This document shows positions 31,793 through 39,969 of a stretch of DNA of 50,611 bases, one piece after another. Made by a program: the position numbers and the translations under genes. The stretch is from a virus, in the IMG/VR virus record IMGVR_UViG_3300042691_008783, positions 1 to 50,611 of that record. One strand, given 5' to 3'. Within the stretch, counting starts at the first letter, position 1; the number at the start of each line of letters is the position of its first letter. The notes beneath the pieces are model-generated. The model worked only from the letters and a program-made list of their open reading frames with translations, ran no database searches and had not been told where the DNA came from.

Positions 31793-32143
31793 ATGGGAGA
31801 TATTAGATGGGAAAAGAAAAGTACTGAATCGAAGAATAGATTACTTGGCGGACAGAAGACAACGACTGTATCTAACAGAATGGATTACGCAGGTATCACG
31901 AATAAAAATAGTAAATACAAGAAGCCAGTAAAAACTGGCGAAGCTACGACTATTACGAAGACCAACAGAAAGGGAGAGGTAGTAAGAGAGAAGAAAATCA
32001 TCACTCCTAATTCAGGACCGACTACTGTGGTAAAGACAAACAGAAGTGGTAATCAGAAGATTAAAACGAAGAATGACAGAGCTATTAAATACGACACGAA
32101 GGGTGAACCTAAGGTAAAGAATCGTCACACAAAACAAAAATGA
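31793..32143 (+). CDS. Small basic repeat protein (116 aa)
   Basis: Lys/Thr/Asn-rich, strongly basic, with a duplicated unit: TTITKTNRKGEVVREKK and TTVVKTNRSGNQKIKTK. The N-terminus is MGDIRWEKKS. It is the first rightward gene. Such basic low-complexity proteins may bind nucleic acid or be packed in the virion; no known family. Confidence 0.7.
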   Translation: MGDIRWEKKSTESKNRLLGGQKTTTVSNRMDYAGITNKNSKYKKPVKTGEATTITKTNRKGEVVREKKIITPNSGPTTVVKTNRSGNQKIKTKNDRAIKYDTKGEPKVKNRHTKQK

Positions 32144-32144
32144 T

Positions 32145-32152
32145 TATCTTTG
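32145..32152 (+). promoter_or_regulatory. Promoter box TATCTTTG before the 32181 gene
   Basis: Exact TAnnTTTG box two bases after the upstream stop and 28 bases before the next ATG. A TGGTTAACCA palindrome follows it directly (32156-32165). Confidence 0.6.
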
Positions 32153-32180
32153 CAATGGTTAACCATAAAAATAAAAAGAC

Positions 32181-32588
32181 ATGCCAACAAAACCAAAGTA
32201 TGAGAAGTTAGTCAAAGGAGAGCGAAAGGCTGTAAGAAAGTCTGGAGTTAAGAAGATGGCTAAGAAAGGAGAGGTAGGAGAGATCTACACTGCTGCAAAG
32301 GGTGGAGCCTTAGTTACATCTGGTCGTTCGAATAAAGGTACTGCATCGACTAATCAAGGTGCTGTAACACTTACTGGTAGGACACCTAAAGACAAGCTGA
32401 AGCCTGTAGTGGGTACTCAAGAAGAGAAGGCAGCACAGTTTGAGCGTCAGGCTCAGATTAATCAAGCTGGATTCGAGAAGACGAGACTTGGATCTCGCAT
32501 CACGAAGAAAGCTGAAGCTGCATCAAGAGCTAAAGGTACACCAGTTAGACGTACTACAGCTACTACAAGATCTAAGAAGAGAGGTTAA
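32181..32588 (+). CDS. Histone-like basic protein (135 aa)
   Basis: Lys/Arg/Ala-rich over its whole length, with KGERKAVRKSGVKKMAKKG at the start and RTTATTRSKKRG at the end. The central QEEKAAQFERQAQINQAGFE is helical. It may compact or coat DNA or bind virion parts. A strong terminator follows. Confidence 0.7.
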   Translation: MPTKPKYEKLVKGERKAVRKSGVKKMAKKGEVGEIYTAAKGGALVTSGRSNKGTASTNQGAVTLTGRTPKDKLKPVVGTQEEKAAQFERQAQINQAGFEKTRLGSRITKKAEAASRAKGTPVRRTTATTRSKKRG

Positions 32589-32608
32589 TTACCACTCGTC
32601 ACGAATTT

Positions 32609-32648
32609 AAACCGCTTATCATATTTTTGGTAGGCGGTTTATTTTTTG
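32609..32648 (+). terminator. Intrinsic terminator
   Basis: AAACCGC (32609-32615) pairs with GCGGTTT (32634-32640), followed by ATTTTTTG. It closes the two-gene basic-protein unit. Confidence 0.75.
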
Positions 32649-32684
32649 TATATATCTTCACGTTATAACTTTAAATTATTAGAT

Positions 32685-33086
32685 ATGAAAACGACGATCA
32701 CATTACTAGCAGCACTGTTACTTTCAGGAATGGTAACATCACAGGAGAACGTAAACAAGCACGTATTCTACTTCGGTATGGAGTTCAATGTATGGAACTA
32801 TGACGTACTAAGAGGACAGTACTCTTACTTTAACTACGCAACGGATAGCAATGAGGAGCTATACAATCAAGCGGTAGAGGTAATAGAGAAGTACGGTATG
32901 ACATTCAGTGAGCCAACAGAGGAGGATATTTACGAGACAGAGATTGTAGACATTGAGAAGTTGATTTACGAGAGAGAGACATTCGGATCCGACGCCTACA
33001 TAGACAACGTTTACGAAAACGATGATGTTCGTATAGTTGTAAAGATAAACGAGTCTCACTCATCGATTCACTTATACATAAAATAA
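32685..33086 (+). CDS. Secreted or periplasmic protein with signal peptide (133 aa)
   Basis: Start at ATG 32685. MKTTITLLAALLLSGMVTSQ is a signal peptide with likely cleavage near SQ-E. The mature part is acidic and aromatic (VFYFGMEFNVWNYD...) with no lipobox. Export to the periplasm during infection is unusual for a phage protein and could serve superinfection exclusion or envelope change. Confidence 0.7.
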   Translation: MKTTITLLAALLLSGMVTSQENVNKHVFYFGMEFNVWNYDVLRGQYSYFNYATDSNEELYNQAVEVIEKYGMTFSEPTEEDIYETEIVDIEKLIYERETFGSDAYIDNVYENDDVRIVVKINESHSSIHLYIK

Positions 33087-33090
33087 TTAC

Positions 33091-33098
33091 TATCTTTG
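33091..33098 (+). promoter_or_regulatory. Promoter box TATCTTTG, four bases from a start codon
   Basis: Exact TAnnTTTG box whose end is 4 bases from the ATG at 33103. Transcription would begin at or next to the start codon, implying a leaderless mRNA. Confidence 0.6.
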
Positions 33099-33102
33099 CA
33101 CT

Positions 33103-33738
33103 ATGACACAGATTCCATCAGGCACGAAATTCGTAGGTATCGCATCGACTGTACCTACCCCAGAGAATAAGAGTTCGCAGAACAACGCATTTCAGGAGGT
33201 ATATACCTTAGCTGACATTCAGGAGAGCGTACTGGATTTAACAACACCTCCGTCAGACGGTGATGTGTTGACTTACGACACTGGAGCGATTTCATGGCAG
33301 CCTGCTGGAGGTGGTTCAGACTACACAGAAACGATAGTAGATATTTCATCTGCTCAGATATTAGCAATGGGGGATACTCCTGTTGAATTATTAGCAGCTC
33401 CTACTGCTGGCACTTATTATGAATATTACGGATTCCTTGAGTATTCACATAACACAACTGCATATACATTTAATGATCAAATTGTAATAGGCAACTCTTC
33501 TACTTATGGTGGTTGCTACTGCCATAGTTCGTTAATTACCAATTCGGCTAATAGAGTTTTTCAATTTGATTCAACACCAGAGGGTCAAGAGCCTCAAGGC
33601 GTCTCATTAAATGTAGCGTACCCAATACCAACTGGAGAGGCTGTAAAGATATTTACATACAACGGCAACAACCCAACCCTCGGAGACGGAACACTAAGAG
33701 TTAAAATATATCACAAAACAATTACTTTCGGTGCGTAA
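33103..33738 (+). CDS. Fiber protein with shared N-terminal anchor (211 aa)
   Basis: Residues 1-39 are 30/39 identical to the start of the fiber at 37969 (IP.GTKF.GI, VPTPEN.SSQNNAFQEVYT). A GDVLTYDTGAISWQPAGGG collar, usual in phage fibers, follows. The C-terminal ~140 residues are a beta-rich tip of unknown fold. The shared start is probably the attachment part and the tip the host-binding part. Confidence 0.75.
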   Translation: MTQIPSGTKFVGIASTVPTPENKSSQNNAFQEVYTLADIQESVLDLTTPPSDGDVLTYDTGAISWQPAGGGSDYTETIVDISSAQILAMGDTPVELLAAPTAGTYYEYYGFLEYSHNTTAYTFNDQIVIGNSSTYGGCYCHSSLITNSANRVFQFDSTPEGQEPQGVSLNVAYPIPTGEAVKIFTYNGNNPTLGDGTLRVKIYHKTITFGA

Positions 33739-33865
33739 GCTCATACTCATAGCGATCCTTTTATCCTCCTGCAAAACGTCACATAATCACACACAGCAGG
33801 ACGACATCATGGAGATCCACACGGACAGCATGAAGAAATATAGCACTGTAGAGACGTTAAGATAA
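33731..33865 (+). CDS. Small lipoprotein (44 aa)
   Basis: GTG start overlapping the fiber stop. MRKLILIAILLSSC is a lipoprotein signal with lipobox LSSC (Cys14). The mature peptide is about 30 residues and His/Asp-rich (KTSHNHTQQDDIMEI). It could be an outer-membrane spanin part or an exclusion lipoprotein. A terminator follows within 35 bases. Confidence 0.6.
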   Translation: MRKLILIAILLSSCKTSHNHTQQDDIMEIHTDSMKKYSTVETLR

Positions 33866-33896
33866 CCACCCTATCCTGATTTTATTCAGATAGCCA

Positions 33897-33925
33897 AGCG
33901 GAGGATACTGTTCTCCGCTTTTTTA
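33897..33925 (+). terminator. Intrinsic terminator
   Basis: AGCGGAG (33897-33903) pairs with CTCCGCT (33913-33919), followed by TTTTT. It ends the 33.1-33.87 kb unit before the chaperonin operon. Confidence 0.8.
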
Positions 33926-34010
33926 TGCAATATAATATGCATTAAGTCGGAAAATAACCGATTATGCATAATATATTAAGCATTTTTCACAAACATTAAG
34001 CAAAAATCAC

Positions 34011-34018
34011 TATATTTG
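34011..34018 (+). promoter_or_regulatory. Promoter box TATATTTG for the chaperonin operon
   Basis: TAnnTTTG box 20 bases before groEL. Upstream lie three CATTAAG units (near 33938, 33976 and 33993), each with GCA or ACA flanks, in an AT-rich stretch. They could be binding sites for a regulator. Confidence 0.6.
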
Positions 34019-34037
34019 TCTCAAATTAAATCAAATT

Positions 34038-35612
34038 ATGATACCAAAACATGTATTTTTAGGTACTGAAGGTCACGAAAAGTTACGTTCAGGCATCAAA
34101 AAGTTAGCTGGAGCCGTAAAATCGACTTTAGGTCCATCAGGACGCCCAGTGATACTTGAAGACGAACACTCGGTCGGAGGTAAGCGCATTACGAAGGACG
34201 GAGTGACAGTAGCTAAGGCTATAAACCTGTACGACCCAGTGGAAAACATCGCGGTCAGCATCATGAAGGAGGCGTCAGCACAGACAGCCTTAATGGCAGG
34301 CGACGGTACGACAACGAGTATTGTACTAACGGAGGCTATCCTTGATGCTTCAGAGAACAACTTGAAGGGTAACGTCACTACAATTGTTAAGCACATCAAG
34401 GACTACGCAGAGCAAGTTGACGAGTACTTGAAGAAAAAATCGAAGAAAGTAACCAAGGGTAGACTGCAGAGTGTTGCTACCATCTCGGCAAACAACGATC
34501 CGAAACTAGGGAAGATGATTGCTGACATGTTCAAGAAAGTAAAGGTTGTATCTATTGAGAACTCACAGACAGAAGAGACGTACACGGAGATCATCGATGG
34601 TATGAAGTTCGACAGAGGCTACACGACGTACCACATGGTAAACAACCACGACAGAGAGACGTGCGAGCTTGACAGACCGTATATATTACTGACGGACATG
34701 GAGATTACAGACCTTACTGGATCCTTGGAGGAAGTAATTCGTGTATGCATCCAGCAAGGAAGACCGCTACTAATCGTAGGTCGTATGTCACCGAAGGCAA
34801 TGGCTACGTTCGCGTACAACATTCAGAAGGGTACTATTAAAGGGTGTCATGTGCTACCTCCTGACTTTGGGTACAGACAGAAGGAGATGATGCGAGACTT
34901 AGCTGTAGTGATGGATGCTAACTACTATAGTGAAGAGACAGGAGACGGTATGCATAACATCACGCCATCAGGACTTGGTGTAGCGAAGAGAGTAGTTATC
35001 TCGAAAGACAGGACTATTATCTACAGAGACGAGAACTTACCACAGGAACCACTTCAGGAGCGATTAGCGGAGTTGAAGGCGCGAAAGGTAAACAATCCAA
35101 GAGATAAGAAGGACAGAGACGAGAGAGTGGCTAACATTGAGGGCGGTATAGGTATTATCCATGTAGGGGCAGAGTCACCTATCGAGCAGAAGGAGAAGTA
35201 CGACCGTGTAGACGATGCCGTTAGAGCTGTTTCGGCTGCATTAGAGGAAGGAATTCTAGCTGGAGGAGGTATATCATTACTAGATGCAATAGAGTTCATT
35301 GGAGACGATAATTCAACAGAAGAAGCTACGGCAGCACTTGATATACTAAGAAATGCGCTGTACTCACCATTTGATCAGATCATGCGAAACGCAGGACTTG
35401 AGTCAAAAGAAGTGGCTAGTAATATGGTACAGCATCCATACGGCTACGGCTACGACCTGAAGAACCACAAGTACGGAGACATGATCGAGATGGGTGTAAT
35501 TGACCCGACACTTGTAACACGTTCGGCACTAAAGAATGCAGTCAGTGTTGCAACGACGATACTATCAAGTGAGGCTATTGTAACTAACATGAGAGAAGGT
35601 GATGCGAGCTAA
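34038..35612 (+). CDS. Phage-encoded GroEL-type chaperonin (524 aa)
   Basis: Group I chaperonin: LGPSGRPVIL at 31-40, KDGVTVAKAI at 53-62, the ATP site GDGTTT at 88-93 and the DAVRAVSAALEEGILAGGG region before residue 411. Length is near the usual 540. The Gly-Met tail is missing; it ends MREGDAS. The apical region (about 180-370) is the most divergent. It would fold virion proteins, perhaps the long fibers or capsid. The GroES-like gene overlaps its end. Confidence 0.9.
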   Translation: MIPKHVFLGTEGHEKLRSGIKKLAGAVKSTLGPSGRPVILEDEHSVGGKRITKDGVTVAKAINLYDPVENIAVSIMKEASAQTALMAGDGTTTSIVLTEAILDASENNLKGNVTTIVKHIKDYAEQVDEYLKKKSKKVTKGRLQSVATISANNDPKLGKMIADMFKKVKVVSIENSQTEETYTEIIDGMKFDRGYTTYHMVNNHDRETCELDRPYILLTDMEITDLTGSLEEVIRVCIQQGRPLLIVGRMSPKAMATFAYNIQKGTIKGCHVLPPDFGYRQKEMMRDLAVVMDANYYSEETGDGMHNITPSGLGVAKRVVISKDRTIIYRDENLPQEPLQERLAELKARKVNNPRDKKDRDERVANIEGGIGIIHVGAESPIEQKEKYDRVDDAVRAVSAALEEGILAGGGISLLDAIEFIGDDNSTEEATAALDILRNALYSPFDQIMRNAGLESKEVASNMVQHPYGYGYDLKNHKYGDMIEMGVIDPTLVTRSALKNAVSVATTILSSEAIVTNMREGDAS

Positions 35613-35862
35613 CGGAAAATACTTACTAGTAAACAAGATCAACGAGCAGGCAGTCCTAAAGTCAGGACTGTCGCTCACTGATACAGACATGAGCGAGCTG
35701 AGGTATCAGCGCGCGAAGATTGTAGCCAAGGGCAACTTGGTGGATGACCACTTATCGGAAGGTGACGAGGTGTACTACGACAAGGTACACTCACACGACA
35801 CGGTATTTGATGGACAGAGGTACACAGTAATTAGTGAACATCATATAGTGGCGGTGGTATGA
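35602..35862 (+). CDS. GroES-like co-chaperonin (86 aa)
   Basis: The pattern RANGKYLLVNKI, a variable loop (INEQAVLKSGLSLTDTD) where GroES has its mobile loop, then KIVAKGNLVDDHLSEGDEVY and FDGQRYTVISEHHIVAVV follows GroES order and length. It starts inside the groEL 3' end, so the two are coupled. It would cap the phage chaperonin, as gp31 does in T4. The fit is structural rather than close in sequence. Confidence 0.7.
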   Translation: MRANGKYLLVNKINEQAVLKSGLSLTDTDMSELRYQRAKIVAKGNLVDDHLSEGDEVYYDKVHSHDTVFDGQRYTVISEHHIVAVV

Positions 35863-36131
35863 TAACAAAATTTCTAAACAGATTTGGTATGTATTTCGCG
35901 ATAGCGATATGCTTGACGTTAATAATATGGTCTTACGTAGAGAAAGACTTCTATGTAGACAGTATTGACAGTCTTCCAGATAGTCCAACTTGGGGTCAAT
36001 TTTGGTATTTTGTAGGAGATGTGATCGGTTATATATTCATGAAATGGACAATATACATATTTCCGTGGGTAATTATCGGAGCGAATATTATTTGGCAATA
36101 TAAACTTATAGACAGATGGTTTGGGCGTTAG
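35859..36131 (+). CDS. Membrane protein (90 aa)
   Basis: One membrane helix at residues about 10-26 (FAIAICLTLIIWSYV) and another at about 62-78. DSIDSLPDSPTWGQFWYF lies between. ATGA-type overlap with the GroES-like gene, so it belongs to the chaperonin operon. Function unknown. Confidence 0.65.
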   Translation: MITKFLNRFGMYFAIAICLTLIIWSYVEKDFYVDSIDSLPDSPTWGQFWYFVGDVIGYIFMKWTIYIFPWVIIGANIIWQYKLIDRWFGR

Positions 36132-36475
36132 TATGGTTTTCAGTAGCAGGACTAGCTGAAGGATTTCAGTGGATGCTGCAGTTTAGGGTGGCAGAAGGAA
36201 AGGGACCAGACTGGCTTGTAATGAGTAAGTTCTGGAATCCGACATACAGCTGGGCAAATAAGTGGGAGAATCCGTGGATGGACAACCCGAAGGAGAGGTT
36301 TTGGCTGTCATCAAGACAGCTGGTATGGCTCACTGACGGCTTTCATCTAGCTCAGTTTGTGCGTACAATGAGCCTTATTGTAGGACTCTGTGGGCTTGTA
36401 ACAGTATGGCAAGCCGCGTTACTTATGTTAATTTTTAAAATACTTTTTACATTTTCGTATAATATTGTAAAATAG
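36116..36475 (+). CDS. Membrane protein (119 aa)
   Basis: The N-terminal hydrophobic helix (MVWALVWFSVAGLAEG) and a C-terminal one (about 86-112) flank a Trp-rich soluble part (FWNPTYSWANKWENPWMDNP). The family is common in Bacteroidota phages near fiber and lysis genes. It overlaps the previous gene by 16 bases. A holin role is possible but unproven. Confidence 0.65.
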   Translation: MVWALVWFSVAGLAEGFQWMLQFRVAEGKGPDWLVMSKFWNPTYSWANKWENPWMDNPKERFWLSSRQLVWLTDGFHLAQFVRTMSLIVGLCGLVTVWQAALLMLIFKILFTFSYNIVK

Positions 36476-36605
36476 TATTTACATTTGTAACATCACTGCA
36501 AGAATTGTAGATGATTTGGTGGTTACATTTGTTAACTCACGCGCGTTACCTTAAGATGCGATACCCCACCTTGAGCAAGTGGGGTTTTTTCTTTATCTTT
36601 GTGGA
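36476..36605 (+). promoter_or_regulatory. Intergenic region with terminator and stacked promoter boxes
   Basis: Two TACATTTG boxes (36480-36487 and 36525-36532) lie 45 bases apart. The terminator CCCCAC / GTGGGG + T6 follows (36564-36590). TATCTTTG (36594-36601) has TTG 20 bases upstream inside the terminator loop and ends 4 bases before ATG 36606. The short stretch between the boxes and the terminator could make a small RNA. Confidence 0.6.
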
Positions 36606-37958
36606 ATGATATCCATACGTCCACTTATAAAGATACTAGGCAAGATAATAGAACTGCCTTCTAACGCGTACTTGGATCCTAAGTCATTGGGTAGCGGTAC
36701 TCCAGACAACACGAAGTATTTAAGGGGAGACGGTTCATGGCAGACACCAGCAGGTGGAGGCGTATCGGACGGAGATAAGGGAGATATAACAGTAAGTGGG
36801 TCAGGTGCTACTTGGACGATAGACAACAATGCTGTAACTAATGCGAAGATAAACGACGTAGACGGAAGCAAGGTCACACAGTCAGCATCTTACAGACTTG
36901 TTACTGACACTGAGAAAGGTACTTGGAATGGAAAGCTTGATCCAAACACACCTATTGTTGGTGCTACAAAAACAAAAATTACTTACGACGCAGACGGACT
37001 TGTAACAGCAGGTGCAGATGCAACGACTGCAGATATTAATGACAGCCTTAATAGAAGGTATGTTACAGATGCTCAGCTAACTGTTATTGGCAACACTAGT
37101 GGTACTAACAGTGGTAACGAGACTACATCAACTATTGGTTCACTAATAAACGGATCAACAGCAGCAGTCCCGAATGATACTGATTTAGTTGCTACAGCAG
37201 ATGCTTCAGTACTAAAGAAGATTACGTGGACAAATGTTAAGGCATTCCTTAAGACATATTTCGATACATTGTATCAGGCAGTACTTGTAAGTGGGACGAA
37301 CATAAAGACCATTAACGGTTCTTCAATACTTGGCAGCGGTAACTTAACCGTTACAGGCTCAGGCGTTGCAGATGGTGACTATGGTGATATCACAGTATCT
37401 TCAAGCGGTACGGTGTGGAATATTGACGCTGCAACGGTTGGCGTAACTGAACTAAGTGCAACGGGTACGGCAAACAATACGACATTCCTTAGAGGGGATA
37501 ACACTTGGGCAGCACCAACTGGAGGAATAACAATGGGTGATGTTTACCCTGTTGGCAGTATATACATATCAGTAGTTAGTACTAATCCTGCGACTCTTTT
37601 AGGAGTTGGCACTTGGTCAGCATTTGCAACGGGGCGCACGTTGGTAGGTATAGATGCAGGGCAAACTGAATTTGATACGGTAGAGGAAACGGGAGGAGCA
37701 AAAACACACACACTTACCGAAGCTGAGATGCCTTCACATACACACGTTCAGAATGCTCACTCACACGTTCAAGGAGTTAACTCAGCTACAACGGGTGGAT
37801 TGAGTGGATACGCTCCCGATACATCAACTAACACAAGGGCTAACTCAGGTTACTCGACATCTGACACAACAGCGGTCAATCAGAATACGGGAGGCGGTGG
37901 AGCGCATAACAACCTTCAGCCGTACATAGTAGTTTATATGTGGAAACGAACAGCTTAA
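36606..37958 (+). CDS. Tail fiber/collar protein with gp12/gp10-like C-terminus (450 aa)
   Basis: Start at ATG 36606 (MISIRPLIKILGKIIEL), not the longer GTG frame. GDGSWQTPAGG and two GDITVSGSGATWTIDN-type repeats (about 55-75 and 260-280) are usual fiber units. From about 310 the protein has VYPVGSIYISV, GTWSAFATGRTLVGI, the His-rich EMPSHTHVQNAHSH and NLQPYIVVYMWKR, the pattern of T4-type short tail fiber or baseplate collar domains, whose His residues bind metal. It is probably a trimer on the baseplate. Confidence 0.8.
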   Translation: MISIRPLIKILGKIIELPSNAYLDPKSLGSGTPDNTKYLRGDGSWQTPAGGGVSDGDKGDITVSGSGATWTIDNNAVTNAKINDVDGSKVTQSASYRLVTDTEKGTWNGKLDPNTPIVGATKTKITYDADGLVTAGADATTADINDSLNRRYVTDAQLTVIGNTSGTNSGNETTSTIGSLINGSTAAVPNDTDLVATADASVLKKITWTNVKAFLKTYFDTLYQAVLVSGTNIKTINGSSILGSGNLTVTGSGVADGDYGDITVSSSGTVWNIDAATVGVTELSATGTANNTTFLRGDNTWAAPTGGITMGDVYPVGSIYISVVSTNPATLLGVGTWSAFATGRTLVGIDAGQTEFDTVEETGGAKTHTLTEAEMPSHTHVQNAHSHVQGVNSATTGGLSGYAPDTSTNTRANSGYSTSDTTAVNQNTGGGGAHNNLQPYIVVYMWKRTA

Positions 37959-37968
37959 AATAAAAGAC

Positions 37969-39246
37969 ATGACAAACATACCACAAGGAACAAAATTTAT
38001 AGGAATCGGAGCAAGTGTTCCAACGCCTGAGAATAGAAGCTCTCAGAATAACGCATTCCAAGAGGTCTACACTATTCAAGATATAGTAGGAGATTCTATA
38101 TCAGGCGGAGAGATAGTATTTGTATCGTCTCCAGCAGATCTACCAGATCCAGTTGCAGGTGTTATTACTTTAGCTGATAACGTTACTTACTTCTTCACTA
38201 CGGTAGTCGACTTATTAGGTGACAGGTTGGTATGCGGTGAGAACACGACTATTTTAGGCGGTTCATCTGAAAACTGCCGAATCAAATCAACGGGGCTTAC
38301 AGGAACAGCATTGATTACATCTGTGTATTCGTTGCCAATGCGAAACATTACAATCGAAGCAGATGTTGCACTTAACTTAGATGGAGATGGAACTACTACA
38401 GCACTCGATTGGTTCGGAGTGAACTTTACGGATTGCGGAACGGTTGGAACTATTAAGGACTACTCTAACTTCATTATGGCTGATAGTGCTTTCCTTAACT
38501 CAGGAGGGCTAACGTTCAACGGTACTATCGGAACTATTGGAGTAAGTCAGTGCTTGTTTGATTGCAACGCTACGAACACGGTGTTCATCCTTCCTGCAAC
38601 GTTAACGGTTACAAGACGTTTTAGAATTATCTACTCTTCATTCGTGGTGCTATCAGGTGAAACGGGAATAAATGTCAACGTATCTGCAACCATTCCAACA
38701 GAAAGCTACATCCTAGACACGGTTAACTTTGGTGGTGGCGGTACTTATTTAACGGGAGTAACTCATACTTCAAACGATGCGCTATTTACAAACTGCACGA
38801 ACATAACTAACTCAGCAGTTAACGGTCAGTTGTATATGCAAGGTAATGCAACAGCTACAACAATAGGTGACACTGTGACATTTGTAAAGGTTGCAGGAAC
38901 TACAACGGCAAGTACAGACAATAGTAAGTTCAGCCATAGCAATAACCGATTGACTTGTGATGCTGTGATTAGCAGAAAGTATTTGATTCAAGCTAACCTC
39001 GCATTTGCATCGGGTAACACAAATGTATGTGAGTTTGGTTTCTTTGATTCTCAACTCAATGCAGTAAGAACACCATCACGAACAAAGTCAACGGCTAACG
39101 CTTCAGGTCGTGCAGAGGGTGTAACGTTCTTTTGTGTGCTTACAATGAAAGCAGGTGACTACTTAGAAATCCACGCAAGAAACACAAGTGCGGCTAATAA
39201 TATAACGGTTGAGCAGTTAAACTTTACAATTACAGAGATTAAGTAA
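37969..39246 (+). CDS. Tail fiber/spike with beta-helix and shared anchor (425 aa)
   Basis: N-terminal anchor shared with the 33103 fiber (30/39 residues). Residues about 50-270 have the short repeating strands and Asn/Thr/Gly-rich turns of a right-handed beta-helix. The C-terminal ~140 residues (TIGDTVTFVKVAGTTTASTD..., ISRKYLIQANLAFASG..., DYLEIHARNTS) read as a TNF/C1q-like jelly roll. No catalytic residues are evident, so binding is more likely than cleavage. Confidence 0.75.
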   Translation: MTNIPQGTKFIGIGASVPTPENRSSQNNAFQEVYTIQDIVGDSISGGEIVFVSSPADLPDPVAGVITLADNVTYFFTTVVDLLGDRLVCGENTTILGGSSENCRIKSTGLTGTALITSVYSLPMRNITIEADVALNLDGDGTTTALDWFGVNFTDCGTVGTIKDYSNFIMADSAFLNSGGLTFNGTIGTIGVSQCLFDCNATNTVFILPATLTVTRRFRIIYSSFVVLSGETGINVNVSATIPTESYILDTVNFGGGGTYLTGVTHTSNDALFTNCTNITNSAVNGQLYMQGNATATTIGDTVTFVKVAGTTTASTDNSKFSHSNNRLTCDAVISRKYLIQANLAFASGNTNVCEFGFFDSQLNAVRTPSRTKSTANASGRAEGVTFFCVLTMKAGDYLEIHARNTSAANNITVEQLNFTITEIK

Positions 39247-39729
39247 TCAATACTCCGTAACCTTATATCCTTTCTTCTTTCTAACCTCTTCGTTAAACTT
39301 ACGGATAGCTAAAGCGAGGACTTTATGGGAGTACTGTAATCGATTGAATACTGGGTTGTTTTTTGGCACCTCAGAGATCTCTTCCTCCATGTTGAGCTTC
39401 TTATACATCTCGGTAATCATTCTACGCCCTTGTAGCGTTATTTCGTATAACCTGTGTTCGTTACCTACCTTATCTCGGAACATGTGGATAAACTTACGTT
39501 CTTTAAGGTCTTTAAACATGTGCCTATCGAGTCCAAATAGATTCGCGTGTTCCTTGAATTTATAGTAAGTAAACAGATGCTCTGAATACAGGAACATCAA
39601 CATCTCAAGCTGTGGTTCTTTAAGGTCGTACCGAACCATGATGTACTTTCTGACAGTACGCCAGTATTTCATGTAGTCATACTTTGGTTCTACGCGTTGG
39701 TAGCTACGTCTGTGAATCTGTTTCTTCAT
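39247..39729 (-). CDS. Winged-helix regulator-like protein on the opposite strand (160 aa)
   Basis: Start at ATG 39729 (MKKQIHRRSYQRVEPKYDYM). The helices LKEPQLEMLMFLYSEHLF, FGLDRHMFKDLKERKFIHM and the strand pair HRLYEITLQGRRMI match a MarR/PadR-type winged helix. The tail is basic. It is the only minus-strand gene in the late block; its stop touches the stop of the fiber gene. Its own promoter lies back to back with that of the next rightward gene, so it may control that switch. Confidence 0.75.
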   Translation of the reverse strand: MKKQIHRRSYQRVEPKYDYMKYWRTVRKYIMVRYDLKEPQLEMLMFLYSEHLFTYYKFKEHANLFGLDRHMFKDLKERKFIHMFRDKVGNEHRLYEITLQGRRMITEMYKKLNMEEEISEVPKNNPVFNRLQYSHKVLALAIRKFNEEVRKKKGYKVTEY

Positions 39730-39734
39730 AACGA

Positions 39735-39765
39735 CAAATTTACTATCTTTGTGGTAGAAATGCAA
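39735..39765. promoter_or_regulatory. Back-to-back divergent promoters
   Basis: Leftward TAAATTTG (39742-39735) has TTG 20 bases upstream (39765-39763). Rightward TATCTTTG (39744-39751) lies one base away. Because the two boxes adjoin, RNA polymerase could occupy only one direction at a time. The leftward -33 lies within the start of the rightward gene. Confidence 0.65.
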
Positions 39766-39969
39766 ATACGACTAATAAAAAAGCATAAAGGCTTAGGTGA
39801 CACCGTGGAATCGTTAGCAAAACTGACGGGAATGAACCATGTAGCCGATGCAATTGCGAAGGGAGTAGGAGCAGAAGACTGTGGGTGTGGGGCAAGAAAG
39901 GATACATTAAATAATCCTGACTTGCTTATTAACAAGATGTTTTATGGCAGCGATAGGAAAGACAGCTAA
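39760..39969 (+). CDS. Conserved small phage protein (69 aa)
   Basis: Start at ATG 39760 (MQIRLIKKHKGLGDTVESLA), 8 bases after a TATCTTTG box. GMNHVADAIAKGVGAEDCGC then GARKDTLNNPDLLINK is a recognisable small Bacteroidota phage family with a CGCGARKD core. It usually lies near packaging genes; role unknown. Confidence 0.75.
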   Translation: MQIRLIKKHKGLGDTVESLAKLTGMNHVADAIAKGVGAEDCGCGARKDTLNNPDLLINKMFYGSDRKDS

